This document shows positions 41,315 to 50,814 of a stretch of DNA of 64,000 nucleotides, in pieces. The stretch comes from Martelella endophytica (GTDB lineage: Bacteria > Pseudomonadota > Alphaproteobacteria > Rhizobiales > Rhizobiaceae), in NCBI RefSeq assembly GCF_000960975.1, contig NZ_CP010803.1, positions 719,501-783,500 of the forward strand, read 5' to 3'. Each line of letters begins with the position of its first letter. The stretch's first letter is position 1. Made by a program: the position numbers and the translations under genes. Under the pieces are notes generated by a model, which saw only the letters and a list, made by a program, of their open reading frames with translations, searched no databases and was not told the DNA's origin.

Positions 41315-42088
41315 TCAGACCTGCTCGGTGATCTGCCGGAAGTCGGCCATCGTGCGCTGCGCGCCCTCGAACAGCAGGTTGATCTCGTTTGTGGCGACAA
41401 TCATGTCGGCGCCGAAGGCAAGCGCCTGCTCGCGCACACGGTCCGGCGGCAGACCCATGGCGCCGAACGACTTGCCATGGCGCATGGCGGCCGCACCGAT
41501 CCTGCGGAAGGCCTGCTGCACGACGTCATGGCCGATATCGCCGACATGGCCGATCGCGGCGGCGAGATCGTTGGAGCCGATCATCAGCCCGTCAATGCCG
41601 GCAAGCGCGGCGATATCATCCGCCGCATCAAGCCCGCTCCGGCTCTCGATCATGGCGATGACCCTTGTCGTGGCCTCGGCCTTGGCGATCAGTTCGGCCA
41701 CCGGCACCGGCTCGAACCCGGTCATCGCCAGCGGCCCGGGCAGTGCCCGGCCGCCGGTCGGCAGGAACCGCGTCTTCTCGACAATCGCGCGCGCCTGCTC
41801 GAGCGTATCGACATGGGGCACGATCACGCCGATCGCGCCGCAATCGAGCACGCGCGCAATGTCCGGCGAGGACGGCCCTGTGACACGGGCATAGACCGGC
41901 AGGCCGGCAAGCAGGCCAGCCACCGAGATATCGGTCAGGCTGTCGAGGCCGATGCGGCCGTGTTCCATGTCCACGACAATGAAATCGAAACCGGTGCGCC
42001 GCGCGACCGCGACCGTTTCGACCGTGTTCATGACACAGATGGCGAGACCGATGGCGGCGGCGCGGGACGAAGGGACATTCTGGTGCAT
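41315..42088 (-). CDS. HpcH/HpaI-family class II aldolase
   Basis: A 257-residue metal-dependent aldolase of the 2-keto-3-deoxy-acid type. Motifs: VVDMEHGRIGLDSLTD, VPHVDTLEQARAIVEKTRF with the catalytic arginine region, metal ligands Glu in AMIESRSGL and Asp in MIGSNDLAAAIG. It retro-cleaves 4-hydroxy-2-oxo-acids to pyruvate (or glyoxylate) and an aldehyde. It is divergent from a TRAP transporter, so it probably degrades the imported acid. The exact substrate is unknown. Confidence 0.82.
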   Translation of the reverse strand: MHQNVPSSRAAAIGLAICVMNTVETVAVARRTGFDFIVVDMEHGRIGLDSLTDISVAGLLAGLPVYARVTGPSSPDIARVLDCGAIGVIVPHVDTLEQARAIVEKTRFLPTGGRALPGPLAMTGFEPVPVAELIAKAEATTRVIAMIESRSGLDAADDIAALAGIDGLMIGSNDLAAAIGHVGDIGHDVVQQAFRRIGAAAMRHGKSFGAMGLPPDRVREQALAFGADMIVATNEINLLFEGAQRTMADFRQITEQV

Positions 42089-42156
42089 GATCTATCCGGT
42101 TTTTGACTGCGACTTGGACCCGACGGGTCGGTTTCTTTATCGGCATCGCAGACGCG

Positions 42157-42204
42157 ATAGGCAATGCAAAAACTGCCTATTATTTATGCATGCCTAAATA
42201 TAAT
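42157..42204 (+). promoter_or_regulatory. Inverted-repeat operator and promoter of the TRAP operon
   Basis: ATAGGCA (42157-42163) and TGCCTAT (42174-42180) are a perfect 7-bp inverted repeat with a 10-base spacer; a further TGCCTA lies at 42191-42196. A perfect -10 box TATAAT is at 42199-42204. The pattern suits a dimeric regulator (LysR or GntR) controlling the divergent aldolase and TRAP genes. Confidence 0.55.
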
Positions 42205-42295
42205 ACACCGGCCTCTGGCGACCCTGCCAAACTCCGCTAAGCTGATCCCCATCGACACGACGCCGATTTCGCGGCGGAGCAAAACTGGAACAGAC

Positions 42296-42865
42296 ATGCA
42301 AACCGAACTTTCCGTTGCGCAAGAAGATGCGCGGGGCGGAGCATCCCGGCTGCGCGCATTGCCGGGCCTCGCTCTGACACTGCTGCGCCACCTCGTCGAC
42401 ATCGTTGCGGCCTGCCTGTTCATCTATATGGCCTTCGCCATTCTAGTGCAGATTCTCGGCCGCTACGTCTTCAACTACTCGATCGCCGGCACGGAAGAAA
42501 CCGCGACCTTTGCCCAGATCTGGCTGGTGATGCTCGGCGCCGGCATCGCCATGCGCCACCGCCAGCATGTCGGCGTCGATGTGCTGATCGTGCGCTGCCC
42601 GGTCTTTCTGCAGAAGCTCGTCGGCGGCCTTTCCTTCCTGCTCGGCCTCTGGTTTCTGGTGGTCGTCATCAATGGCAGTTTCGGCCTTGTCGCGATCGGC
42701 ATGATGGTGAAGTCGGCAGCTCTGCGTCTGCCACTCGTCATCCCCTATGCCGCAATTCCGGTGGGCATGACCTATTTCGCGCTCGAATTCACGATCGCCA
42801 CCCTGCCCGACCTTTTGAGCCGCAAGAAAAACACCGCAAGCGCCGAACACGGAGAACTGCTATGA
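42296..42865 (+). CDS. dctQ: TRAP transporter small permease (DctQ)
   Basis: A 189-residue protein with four membrane segments. Family motif around YVFNYSIAGTEETATFAQIWLVMLGAGIAMRHRQHVGVDVL. It helps the large permease take up an organic acid driven by a sodium gradient. The frame is open from 42164, but ATG 42296 with GGA nine bases upstream gives the right size. It overlaps dctM by four bases (ATGA). Confidence 0.88.
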   Translation: MQTELSVAQEDARGGASRLRALPGLALTLLRHLVDIVAACLFIYMAFAILVQILGRYVFNYSIAGTEETATFAQIWLVMLGAGIAMRHRQHVGVDVLIVRCPVFLQKLVGGLSFLLGLWFLVVVINGSFGLVAIGMMVKSAALRLPLVIPYAAIPVGMTYFALEFTIATLPDLLSRKKNTASAEHGELL

Positions 42866-44142
42866 GCCTTGCTTTTGGCGGTTTTGCCCTCCTGATCTTC
42901 TCCGGCATGCCGATCGTGCTGGCGCTTGGCGTGGCAGCGTTGGTCACCATCGTTGCCTTCACCGACGTGCCGCTCACCATCATCGCCCAGCGCGTCTATG
43001 GCGGCGTCAATTCCTTTCCGCTGATGGCAATCCCGTTCTTCGTGGCCGCAGGCCTGATCATGGAAGCCGGCGGCATTGCGCGCCGCTTCGTCGAGCTTGC
43101 CACCGCGCTGGTCGGCTGGATCACCGGCAGCCTGTTCATGGTGGCGATCGTGACCGGCACCGGCCTTGCCGCGATTTCGGGCTCCGGTTCCGCCGATACG
43201 GCGGCGATCAGCTCTATCCTCGTGCCGGAGATGAAGAAGCGCCGCTACAATGTCGATATGGCCGTCTCGATCATCGCGGCTTCAGGCTCCATGGCTTCGA
43301 TCATTCCGCCGAGCATCGTCATGGTGGTGATCGCGATCACCTCGAACCAGTCGATCGGCGCGATGTTTCTCGGCGGTATCGGCCCCGGAATCCTGATTTC
43401 CGCCAGCCTGCTGGTCGGCGCATGGCTTTATGCCAGAAACGGCGGCGAAACCTATCGCGATGCCGAACCCTTCTCGCTGAAGCGCCTGTGGACCGTCTTC
43501 GTCGATGCCGTGCCTGCGCTTTTCGTACCGATCATCATCGTCGGCGGCATTGTCGGTGGCGTGTTCACCGCCACCGAGGCCGCCTGCATCGCCGTCTTCG
43601 TCACGCTCGGCATTTCCTGTTTCATCTACCGCGAGCTGAAACTTTCGGAACTCGGACCGCTGATCCTGCGCACCGTCAGCCTGTCGGCCGCGGTGCTGAT
43701 CATCGTCTCGACGGCGAGCATCTTCTCCTGGATCATCGCCTCGCTCGGCGTGACCCGGGCCCTTGACGCCTGGCTGCGCGATGTCGCCGCATCTCCGTTT
43801 GCCTTCCTCCTGATCGTCAACCTCCTGCTGCTCGTGGTCGGCATGTTCATGGAGAGCATCTCGGCGATCCTGATCCTGCTGCCGGTGCTGATGCCGATCG
43901 CCATCGGCTATGGCATCGATCCGGTCCAGTTCGGCGTGCTGACCGCACTCAACCTGTCGATCGGCCTGATCACGCCGCCCTATGGCATCTGCCTCTATGT
44001 CGCTTCCATGGTTGCCGGCAGGCGGATCGAACAGGCGGCATCCAAGGTCTGGCTGCCATTGATACCGATGATCATCGTCCTGCTGCTGACGGCCTTCGTC
44101 CCGGCCGTGACGCTGTTCCTGCCCAATCTGGTCTACCGCTGA
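42862..44142 (+). CDS. dctM: TRAP transporter large permease (DctM)
   Basis: A 426-residue, roughly 12-helix membrane protein. Landmarks: GGVNSFPLMAIPFFVAAGLIMEAGGI, GSGSADTAAISSILVPEMKKRRY, and ASGSMASIIPPSIVMVVIAITSNQSIGAMFLGGIGPG, all typical of DctM. It is the transport core and works with DctQ and the periplasmic DctP that follows 53 bases later. Confidence 0.93.
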   Translation: MSLAFGGFALLIFSGMPIVLALGVAALVTIVAFTDVPLTIIAQRVYGGVNSFPLMAIPFFVAAGLIMEAGGIARRFVELATALVGWITGSLFMVAIVTGTGLAAISGSGSADTAAISSILVPEMKKRRYNVDMAVSIIAASGSMASIIPPSIVMVVIAITSNQSIGAMFLGGIGPGILISASLLVGAWLYARNGGETYRDAEPFSLKRLWTVFVDAVPALFVPIIIVGGIVGGVFTATEAACIAVFVTLGISCFIYRELKLSELGPLILRTVSLSAAVLIIVSTASIFSWIIASLGVTRALDAWLRDVAASPFAFLLIVNLLLLVVGMFMESISAILILLPVLMPIAIGYGIDPVQFGVLTALNLSIGLITPPYGICLYVASMVAGRRIEQAASKVWLPLIPMIIVLLLTAFVPAVTLFLPNLVYR

Positions 44143-44195
44143 CAAGCGACGTCCCGATCACTCCAACCTGCCCAAAAAACAACAAGGGGAATACC

Positions 44196-45167
44196 ATGAA
44201 ACACATACCGGCCCTCGGGCTCGCAGCCCTCCTGTGCACCACCGCCATGCCGGCCTTCGCCGCCGATTACGTCTTCAAGATTGCCCACACCAACGCCGCC
44301 GACGAGGTGCAGGACAAGGGCCTGCAGCTGATGCGGGACCTGCTCGAGAAAAAGACCGATGGGCGCGCCACCATCGAGATCTTCCCGAACGGCGTGCTTG
44401 GCGATGAGGCCCAGCTTGTCGAAAGCACCATGCTTGGCACGCTCGACATGGCGATGACAGCGAACTCGACGATCTCCAACTACATCACCGACTACCGCGT
44501 CTTCGACCTGCCCTTCCTGTTCACCAGCATCGAGGCGCTGAGCGACAAGCTGGAAGACGAAGAGGTCTATGCCGCCATGGAGACCTCGGCCGAAACCGCC
44601 GGCTTCGAACTGATCGGCGTCTTCTCCTCCGGCATCCGCCACATCATGACCAAGGAGCCGGTTGCAAGCATCGAGGATATTCGGAACCTGAAGATCCGCA
44701 CGATGCAGAACCCGATCCATGTCGACGCCTTCCGTTCCTTCGGCGCCAACCCGACGCCACTTGCCTATTCCGAGCTTTACGGCGCGCTTCAGAGTGGTGT
44801 TGTCGATGGCGCGGAAGGGGCCGCCACCAACTATACCGGCCAGAAGCTCTATGAAGTCGCGCCCGATTTCGCCATTCTCGGCTGGCTGAACATGACGGCC
44901 GTGCTGTTCATGAACGAGGGCATGTTTGCCGGCCTGCCGGAAGACATCCAGGTGGCACTGAAGGAAAGCGGCGAGGAAGCAGCCGTGTGGCAGCGCCAGT
45001 ATGTCGACGACCAGGAGAAGCCGCTGCTTGACGCACTGGTCGAAAATGGCGTTACCATCAGCCATCCGGATCCGGCACCATTCCGCGAGGCCGTCATACC
45101 GCTTTACAACGAGATGCTGGAAACTGACAGCCAGAAGGCGCTGTTCGCGCTGGCGACTGAGGACTGA
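44196..45167 (+). CDS. dctP: TRAP transporter solute-binding protein (DctP family)
   Basis: A 323-residue periplasmic protein. The signal peptide is the first 22 residues (MKHIPALGLAALLCTTAMPAFA/ADYVF). The DctP pattern follows: IFPNGVLGDEAQLVESTMLGTLDMAMTAN, KIRTMQNPIHVDAFRSFGANPTPLAYSELYGALQSGVVDGAEGA, with the conserved arginine in KIRTMQ that grips the ligand carboxylate. So the ligand should be an organic acid. Its ribosome site AAGGGG is seven bases before the ATG. Confidence 0.92.
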   Translation: MKHIPALGLAALLCTTAMPAFAADYVFKIAHTNAADEVQDKGLQLMRDLLEKKTDGRATIEIFPNGVLGDEAQLVESTMLGTLDMAMTANSTISNYITDYRVFDLPFLFTSIEALSDKLEDEEVYAAMETSAETAGFELIGVFSSGIRHIMTKEPVASIEDIRNLKIRTMQNPIHVDAFRSFGANPTPLAYSELYGALQSGVVDGAEGAATNYTGQKLYEVAPDFAILGWLNMTAVLFMNEGMFAGLPEDIQVALKESGEEAAVWQRQYVDDQEKPLLDALVENGVTISHPDPAPFREAVIPLYNEMLETDSQKALFALATED

Positions 45168-45172
45168 TTGAA

Positions 45173-45202
45173 GAGGCGGCGGCCTATGCCGGCCGCCGCC
45201 TC
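45173..45202. terminator. Strong stem-loop behind dctP
   Basis: GAGGCGGCGGCC (45173-45184) and GGCCGCCGCCTC (45191-45202) form a perfect 12-bp stem with a TATGCC loop, five bases after the dctP stop. No T-run follows, so it may terminate only in part or protect the TRAP mRNA. It insulates dctP from the hydantoinase gene 111 bases on. Confidence 0.6.
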
Positions 45203-45313
45203 GGGCATCCGGCCCGCCTTGAGGAAAAGGCAGCCCGAGAAGCAATGCCATCGAAAGACGCCCGTCTTGCGCCAATAGGCGTCGGACAGAGAGAATGAGA
45301 CCGAGGAATTCCG

Positions 45314-46729
45314 ATGACCTTCGACACGATCATCAAGGGCGGCACCATCGTCACCGCCGCCGACGCCTTCATGGCCGATATCGGCATCCGCAATGGCCGG
45401 ATCGCCGCCATCGGCGAGGCGCTTGAGGGGGCGGGGACCGTCATCGACGCCACCGGCCGCCTCGTCATGCCGGGCGGCATCGACAGCCATGTCCACATCG
45501 CCCAGCCCGGCGCGCCCGAAGTGGTGATGGCCGAGGATTTTACGAGCGGCACGATCGCCGCCGCCTTCGGCGGCAACACCACCGTCATGCCGTTCTGCCT
45601 GCAGCAGCGGGGCCAGTCGCTGCGCGAGGCGCTGAAGGCCTATCACGCCGAGGCCGAAGGTCGCTGCCATGTCGATGTCAGCTTCCACCTCATCCTCACC
45701 GACCCGACTCCCGGCGTGCTCGGGCAGGAACTGCCGGCGCTGGTCGAGGAAGGCTATACTTCGCTCAAGGTGTTCATGACCTATGACGACATGGTGCTGA
45801 AGGACCGCGAGTTGCTGGAGGTGATGGCCGCAGCCCGGCGCACCGGCGCCTTCGTCATGGTCCATGCCGAGGGCTATGACACGATCCGCTTCCTCGCAGA
45901 CGCGCTGGAGGCCGAGGGCAAGACGGCGCCCTATTACCACGGTCCCTCGCGTCCCGTCGCCGTCGAGCGCGAGGCAACCCACCGGGCGATTTCCTTCGCC
46001 GAGATCACCGATGTGCCGATCATGATCGTGCATGTCTCCAACCGTCAGGCGATGGAGGAGATCGAGCGCGCCCGAAGGCGTGGCCTCAACATCTACGGCG
46101 AGACCTGCCCGCAATATCTGGTGCTGACCGAAGAGGACATGGATGGCGCGGCGATGGAGGGGGCCAAATTCGTCTGCAGCCCGCCGCCGCGCACCACCGA
46201 GGACCAGGCCGCCTGCTGGGAAGGCCTGCAGCACGGCATCTTCTCCGTGTTCTCCTCAGACCACTGCCCCTATCGCTTTGCCGAGGATGGCAAGCTGACG
46301 GCGAAGGCCCATGATGGCTTCCGCTGGGTGCCGAACGGCATTCCGGGCATCGAGACGCGTCTGCCGATCCTGTTTTCCGAAGGCGTGAAGAAGGGCCGCA
46401 TCAGCCTCAACCAGTTCGTGGCGCTGACCGCGACCAACCACGCCAAGACCTACGGGCTCTACCCGAAGAAGGGTACGATCGCGGTTGGGGCGGATGCCGA
46501 TATCGTGCTGTGGGACCCGGAGATGACCCGCACCATCGACCAGGCCGACCTGCATCACGGCTGCGACTACACGCCCTATCAGGGTCTTGAGGTCACAGGC
46601 TGGCCGGTGATGACCATGCTGCGCGGACGGGTGGTGACCGATGGCGAGACACTGGTGAACGAAGCACCCGGCGGGGAATATCTCGCCCGCGAGCGGTCGC
46701 CGCTGGTCGAGGGCCGACAGGCGCTCTGA
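45314..46729 (+). CDS. hydA: D-hydantoinase / dihydropyrimidinase
   Basis: A 471-residue cyclic-imide hydrolase. HxH lies in GGIDSHVHIAQP, the carbamylated lysine in SLKVFMTYDD, further histidines in MVHAEGYD and IVHVSN, and the catalytic aspartate in FSSDHCPY. The C-terminus has the usual AVGADADIVLWDPE strand. It opens hydantoins or dihydropyrimidines to N-carbamoyl amino acids. CGAGGAAT is six bases before the ATG. The TRAP transporter just upstream could import the substrate or a related ureido acid; no carbamoylase is in the window. Confidence 0.88.
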   Translation: MTFDTIIKGGTIVTAADAFMADIGIRNGRIAAIGEALEGAGTVIDATGRLVMPGGIDSHVHIAQPGAPEVVMAEDFTSGTIAAAFGGNTTVMPFCLQQRGQSLREALKAYHAEAEGRCHVDVSFHLILTDPTPGVLGQELPALVEEGYTSLKVFMTYDDMVLKDRELLEVMAAARRTGAFVMVHAEGYDTIRFLADALEAEGKTAPYYHGPSRPVAVEREATHRAISFAEITDVPIMIVHVSNRQAMEEIERARRRGLNIYGETCPQYLVLTEEDMDGAAMEGAKFVCSPPPRTTEDQAACWEGLQHGIFSVFSSDHCPYRFAEDGKLTAKAHDGFRWVPNGIPGIETRLPILFSEGVKKGRISLNQFVALTATNHAKTYGLYPKKGTIAVGADADIVLWDPEMTRTIDQADLHHGCDYTPYQGLEVTGWPVMTMLRGRVVTDGETLVNEAPGGEYLARERSPLVEGRQAL

Positions 46730-46851
46730 GATGACCTTGGCCGGAACGACCACCTCGTTTTTATCATCCATGCAATGAAATTCATTCATTCTTGAGAAGC
46801 CGAGAATGCGCTATAGTTTCTCTTTTGGCGAAATCGAGTGGGATGCCGGGG

Positions 46852-47754
46852 ATGAAACGCGAGGAACTTGCCGACCTGACCGTCCTTCTTGCCGTGGTCG
46901 AGGAGGGCAATTTCACCCGCGCGGCGGTGCGGCTCGGCATTTCGCAGTCGGCGGTCAGCCATACCATCAGGCGGCTTGAGGCGGCGCTTGGCTTCAGGGC
47001 ACTGAACCGGACCTCGCGCAGCGTCTCGCTGACCGACATGGGGGAGAAGCTGATCGCCTCGCTGCGCCCCGGCCTTGCACAGATCGAGGAGCGGATCGAG
47101 GAACTGCGCTCGATCGGCGACAGGCCGAGCGGGCTTGTCCGCATCACCGCGTCCCTGGCTGCCGTCAGGGCGATTTTGTGGCCGGTGATGACGGAGATTT
47201 CGCGCGACTACCCCGATATCCAGATCGAGATCAACACCAACAGCCGGCTCTCGGACCTGGCGGAGGGCCGGTTCGATGCCGCCGTCAGGCTTGCGGAAAT
47301 GGTCGGGCCGGACCTCATCGCCGTACCGGTCGGGCCGGCCGTGGCGATGGCCGCCGTCGCCTCCCCGGACTATCTTGCCGGCCGCGGCGTGCCCGAACAT
47401 CCAGACGAGCTTGCCCGCCACGACTGTATCGTCATGCGCTTCGGCGCCAACACCGCGCCCTATGACTGGGAATTCGAAGGCCGCGGCGAGGAAATCGTCC
47501 GCAAGGTGTCAGGCCCATTCATCTTCAACGAATCCGAACTCTGCATCAGAGCCGCGCTTGAAGGTTTCGGGATTGCCTACATCCCCCTGCCGGAGGTGGA
47601 AACGGAGATTGCAGACGGCAGGCTCCAGCGGGTTCTGGCCGACTGGTGCGAGCCGTTCGAGGGGTTTCACCTCTGCTATTCCAGCCGGCGCCAGATGAGC
47701 TCGGCGCTGCGCATCGTCATCGACCGCCTGCGCTACCGCATCGCCGGCACATAA
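46852..47754 (+). CDS. LysR-family regulator, first of a tandem pair
   Basis: A 300-residue LysR protein: KREELADLTVLLAVVEEGNFTRAAVRLGISQSAVSHTIRRLEAALGFRALNRTSRSVSLT, then an effector domain ending VIDRLRYR. ATG 46852 matches the family start; ATG 46843 and the frame to 46792 are also open. It belongs to the group that carries YxxSRRQMSSAL near the C-terminus. The next gene is a paralogue on the same strand, 15 bases later. Possible targets are the hydantoinase upstream or the genes downstream at 48796-50751. Confidence 0.87.
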   Translation: MKREELADLTVLLAVVEEGNFTRAAVRLGISQSAVSHTIRRLEAALGFRALNRTSRSVSLTDMGEKLIASLRPGLAQIEERIEELRSIGDRPSGLVRITASLAAVRAILWPVMTEISRDYPDIQIEINTNSRLSDLAEGRFDAAVRLAEMVGPDLIAVPVGPAVAMAAVASPDYLAGRGVPEHPDELARHDCIVMRFGANTAPYDWEFEGRGEEIVRKVSGPFIFNESELCIRAALEGFGIAYIPLPEVETEIADGRLQRVLADWCEPFEGFHLCYSSRRQMSSALRIVIDRLRYRIAGT

Positions 47755-47769
47755 TCGGAAGGAAACGCC

Positions 47770-48666
47770 ATGCTGCGCGAAAACATCAACGACCTGATCG
47801 CGCTTTCCGTCGTCGCCGAGGAGCGCAGTTTCACCCGCGCGGCGGCAAGGCTGAATGTCTCGCAATCCGCGCTCAGCCACACGATCAAGGCGCTCGAGAC
47901 CCGGCTGGGTCTTCGGCTTCTGACCCGCACGACACGCTCGGTCTCGCCGACGCTTGAGGGCGAGGATCTGCTGGCGACGCTCGATCCGTGCTTCGAAACG
48001 ATCGAGGCGCGCCTGCAGGCGCTCACCGACACGCAGGGCGAGCCATCGGGTATCGTCCGGATCGTTTCCACCGATTACGCGATCGAAACGCTGTTGTGGC
48101 CCAAGCTTGCGCCCGTCTTGAAGAAACACCCGGCGGTCAAGGTCGAGTTCGTCATGGACTATGGCTACACCGACCTGGCCTCCGCCCAGTGCGATGCCGG
48201 CGTGCGCTACGGCGAGCAGGTCAGCGAAGGCATGATCGCCACGCGCATCGGACCGGATGAACGCATGGTCTGCGTCGGAGCCCCGGCCTATTTCGCCGAG
48301 CGCGGCACGCCGCAGACGCCACAGGAACTGAGCGAGCACGAATGCGTGAACCTCAGGCTTTCCAACCACGGCGCGCTCTATGGCTGGGAGTTCACCGATC
48401 GCGACGGCCGCGAGTTCCGGGTCAAGGTCGAGGGCCAGGCCTGCTTCAACACGATCGCGCCCGTGGCCACGGCGGCGCGCGACGGTTTCGGCCTCGCCTT
48501 CGTGCCGGAACGGCTTGTTGCCACGGACATCGCCGCTGGTCGGCTCGCCATCTGCCTTGAGGAGTATTCTCCGTTTTTCCCCGGCATGCATTTTTACTAT
48601 CCGAGCCGGCAACGCTCGTCTTCGGCCTTCCAGGTCGTCCTTGACGCGCTGCGCGAGCGTGCCTGA
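47770..48666 (+). CDS. LysR-family regulator, second of a tandem pair
   Basis: A 298-residue LysR protein, recognisably related to the one before it (LRENINDLIALSVVAEERSFTRAAARLNVSQSALSHTIKALETRLG, C-terminal YPSRQRSSSAFQVVLDALRER). GGAAGGA lies six bases before the ATG. The 129 bases to the next gene hold its likely promoter but no palindrome I can define. Confidence 0.87.
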   Translation: MLRENINDLIALSVVAEERSFTRAAARLNVSQSALSHTIKALETRLGLRLLTRTTRSVSPTLEGEDLLATLDPCFETIEARLQALTDTQGEPSGIVRIVSTDYAIETLLWPKLAPVLKKHPAVKVEFVMDYGYTDLASAQCDAGVRYGEQVSEGMIATRIGPDERMVCVGAPAYFAERGTPQTPQELSEHECVNLRLSNHGALYGWEFTDRDGREFRVKVEGQACFNTIAPVATAARDGFGLAFVPERLVATDIAAGRLAICLEEYSPFFPGMHFYYPSRQRSSSAFQVVLDALRERA

Positions 48667-48795
48667 CAGGCCGTTCATGAGCTGAGATCATAAGTGCATT
48701 CAAAAATCCCGTCATTAACTCCGGCTCCCCGGGCACCAGATGAGTGGTGCGACAGACATCGCACCGATCACGATTGGCCCCATAGGAGACCAGAT

Positions 48796-49557
48796 ATGAA
48801 ACGTATCCTCGCAGCCTCTGCATTTGCACTTGCTTCCACTGCCGCCGCCGCCCAGGACCTTTCGACGACCGTGCCCGACGCCGTCGGCCAGGTTGCGCCG
48901 GCGCTTCAGGCCTATTCCAGCGACGACCTGATCGGCAAGGTCTGGGAAGGTGAAGAGCTTTCGATGCGTGATCGCGCGCTTGTCACCTTCGCCGCGCTGA
49001 TGACGATGCACCAGATGGAAGACTTCCCGGCCTTCACCGCGCTGGCGCTCGATGCCGGTGTGGAGCCTGCCGAACTCTCCGAGACCATCACCCACCTCGC
49101 CTTCTACACCGGCTGGGGCAATGCGACCGCCGCCGCCGAGGCCATGGCGCCGGTCTATGCGGAGCGCGGCATCGGCGCGGACCAGCTGCCTTCGACCGAT
49201 CCGGAGCTTCTGCCGCTTGACGAGGAAGCCGAAGCGGCACGCCAGGAAAACGTCTCCGGCAATTACGGCAATGTCAGCCAGGGCGTGGTCGACAATACCG
49301 AGCAGCTTCTGTTCCTCGACCTCTGGCTTCGCCCGGACCTTGAGCCGCGCGACCGCAGCATGGTCACCGTTGCCGCGCTGATTGCCGCCGGCCAGCCGGA
49401 GCAGATGACCTTCCACCTGAACCGCGCCATGGATAACGGCCTGACCCAGGAAGAGGCCGGCGCGATGCTCTCCCACCTCGCCTTCTACACCGGCTGGCCG
49501 CGCGTGTTCTCGGCAATGCCGGTGGCAAAACAGGTCTTCGAAGACCGGGCCGGCTGA
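48796..49557 (+). CDS. Exported protein with two carboxymuconolactone-decarboxylase-like domains
   Basis: A 253-residue protein. A Sec signal peptide covers residues 1-20 (MKRILAASAFALASTAAAAQ). The mature part has two copies of the CMD fold: MRDRALVTFAALMTMHQMEDFPAFTALALDAGVEPAELSETITHLAFYTGW and PRDRSMVTVAALIAAGQPEQMTFHLNRAMDNGLTQEEAGAMLSHLAFYTGWPR. Neither has the CxxC of AhpD. CMD enzymes are usually cytoplasmic, so export is unusual. The frame is open from 48694, but ATG 48796 has GGAG six bases upstream. A GC-rich 11-bp stem-loop lies behind it. Confidence 0.82.
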   Translation: MKRILAASAFALASTAAAAQDLSTTVPDAVGQVAPALQAYSSDDLIGKVWEGEELSMRDRALVTFAALMTMHQMEDFPAFTALALDAGVEPAELSETITHLAFYTGWGNATAAAEAMAPVYAERGIGADQLPSTDPELLPLDEEAEAARQENVSGNYGNVSQGVVDNTEQLLFLDLWLRPDLEPRDRSMVTVAALIAAGQPEQMTFHLNRAMDNGLTQEEAGAMLSHLAFYTGWPRVFSAMPVAKQVFEDRAG

Positions 49558-49572
49558 TCCGGCACGATGAAT

Positions 49573-49598
49573 CGGAAAGGGCGGCCGCGCCCTTTCCG
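49573..49598. terminator. Stem-loop behind the CMD-like gene
   Basis: CGGAAAGGGCG (49573-49583) and CGCCCTTTCCG (49588-49598) pair perfectly over 11 bp with a GCCG loop, 15 bases after the stop codon. There is no following T-run. Probably the end of the CMD-like gene's main transcript. Confidence 0.5.
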
Positions 49599-49693
49599 GC
49601 ATGATCGATGAATATGGTTCATTGATGCTAGGAACGGTTCCACCCTTCCCTCATGCGCCCGGAACTCTATCTTGAGCGCCAAGGAGATCGGTC

Positions 49694-50353
49694 ATGAAGA
49701 TCGCGATACTGGGCTCGGGCAGAATGGGCGCGGCGCTTGGCCAGTGCTGGAGCGCCTGCGGCCACGACGTCGTCTTTTCCTATTCCCGCAGCGACGGCAA
49801 GCTTGCCCGCCTTGCCGATGCATCCGGCGCCGATTGGGCTTCCGTCGGTGACGCGGTCCGCGGAGCGGACGCCATTCTGCTCGCTGTCCACTGGAGCCGC
49901 GTCGACGACGTGCTGGATCAGGCCGGCGATCTTTCCGGCATCGTTGCGCTCAACTGTTGTGTGCCGCTCGACGCATCCGACAGCGAACTTGTCGTCGGGA
50001 TGAACACCTCGGGCGCGGAGGCGCTCGCAAGACGCCGCCCTGATGCACGCTGGATCGGCTGCTTCAATACCTCGCCCTCCGAAGCGATCCCGGCCGTCTT
50101 CGAACGACGCGGCAAAGCGGAGCGTCCGCACATGATGTTCTACGGCGATGATCGCTCTGCCAAGGCCCTCGCCGCCGGACTTATCGGCGATATCGGCTTC
50201 GAGGCGCTCGACACCGGCGGGCTTAGGAACGCTCGCTTTATCGAACCCTTCGCGATGGCGACCGTCGAACTTGCCTATGTGCAGCCCGGCGGGCCGGAGC
50301 TCACTTACAGATTTCAAAAGATGCGCTCGACAGCGCACAACCAAGGAGAATGA
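49694..50353 (+). CDS. NAD(P)-binding F420/NADP-oxidoreductase-like protein
   Basis: A 219-residue protein with an N-terminal Rossmann fold ([33 protein letters not shown]) of the NADP-dependent F420 oxidoreductase family. Members outside F420 users are common and act as NADP-dependent reductases of unknown substrates. GxGxxG and the arginine in SYSRS suggest NADPH. AAGGAG is seven bases before the ATG. It overlaps or nearly touches the cupin gene, so the two are cotranscribed. Confidence 0.78.
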   Translation: MKIAILGSGRMGAALGQCWSACGHDVVFSYSRSDGKLARLADASGADWASVGDAVRGADAILLAVHWSRVDDVLDQAGDLSGIVALNCCVPLDASDSELVVGMNTSGAEALARRRPDARWIGCFNTSPSEAIPAVFERRGKAERPHMMFYGDDRSAKALAAGLIGDIGFEALDTGGLRNARFIEPFAMATVELAYVQPGGPELTYRFQKMRSTAHNQGE

Positions 50354-50355
50354 CC

Positions 50356-50751
<396 letters not shown>

Positions 50752-50814
50752 TCCGACGTGCGGAGCGGGCGGAAACGCCCGCCCGGCGCGCGCCGCGTGC
50801 TCCCACATGTCATA

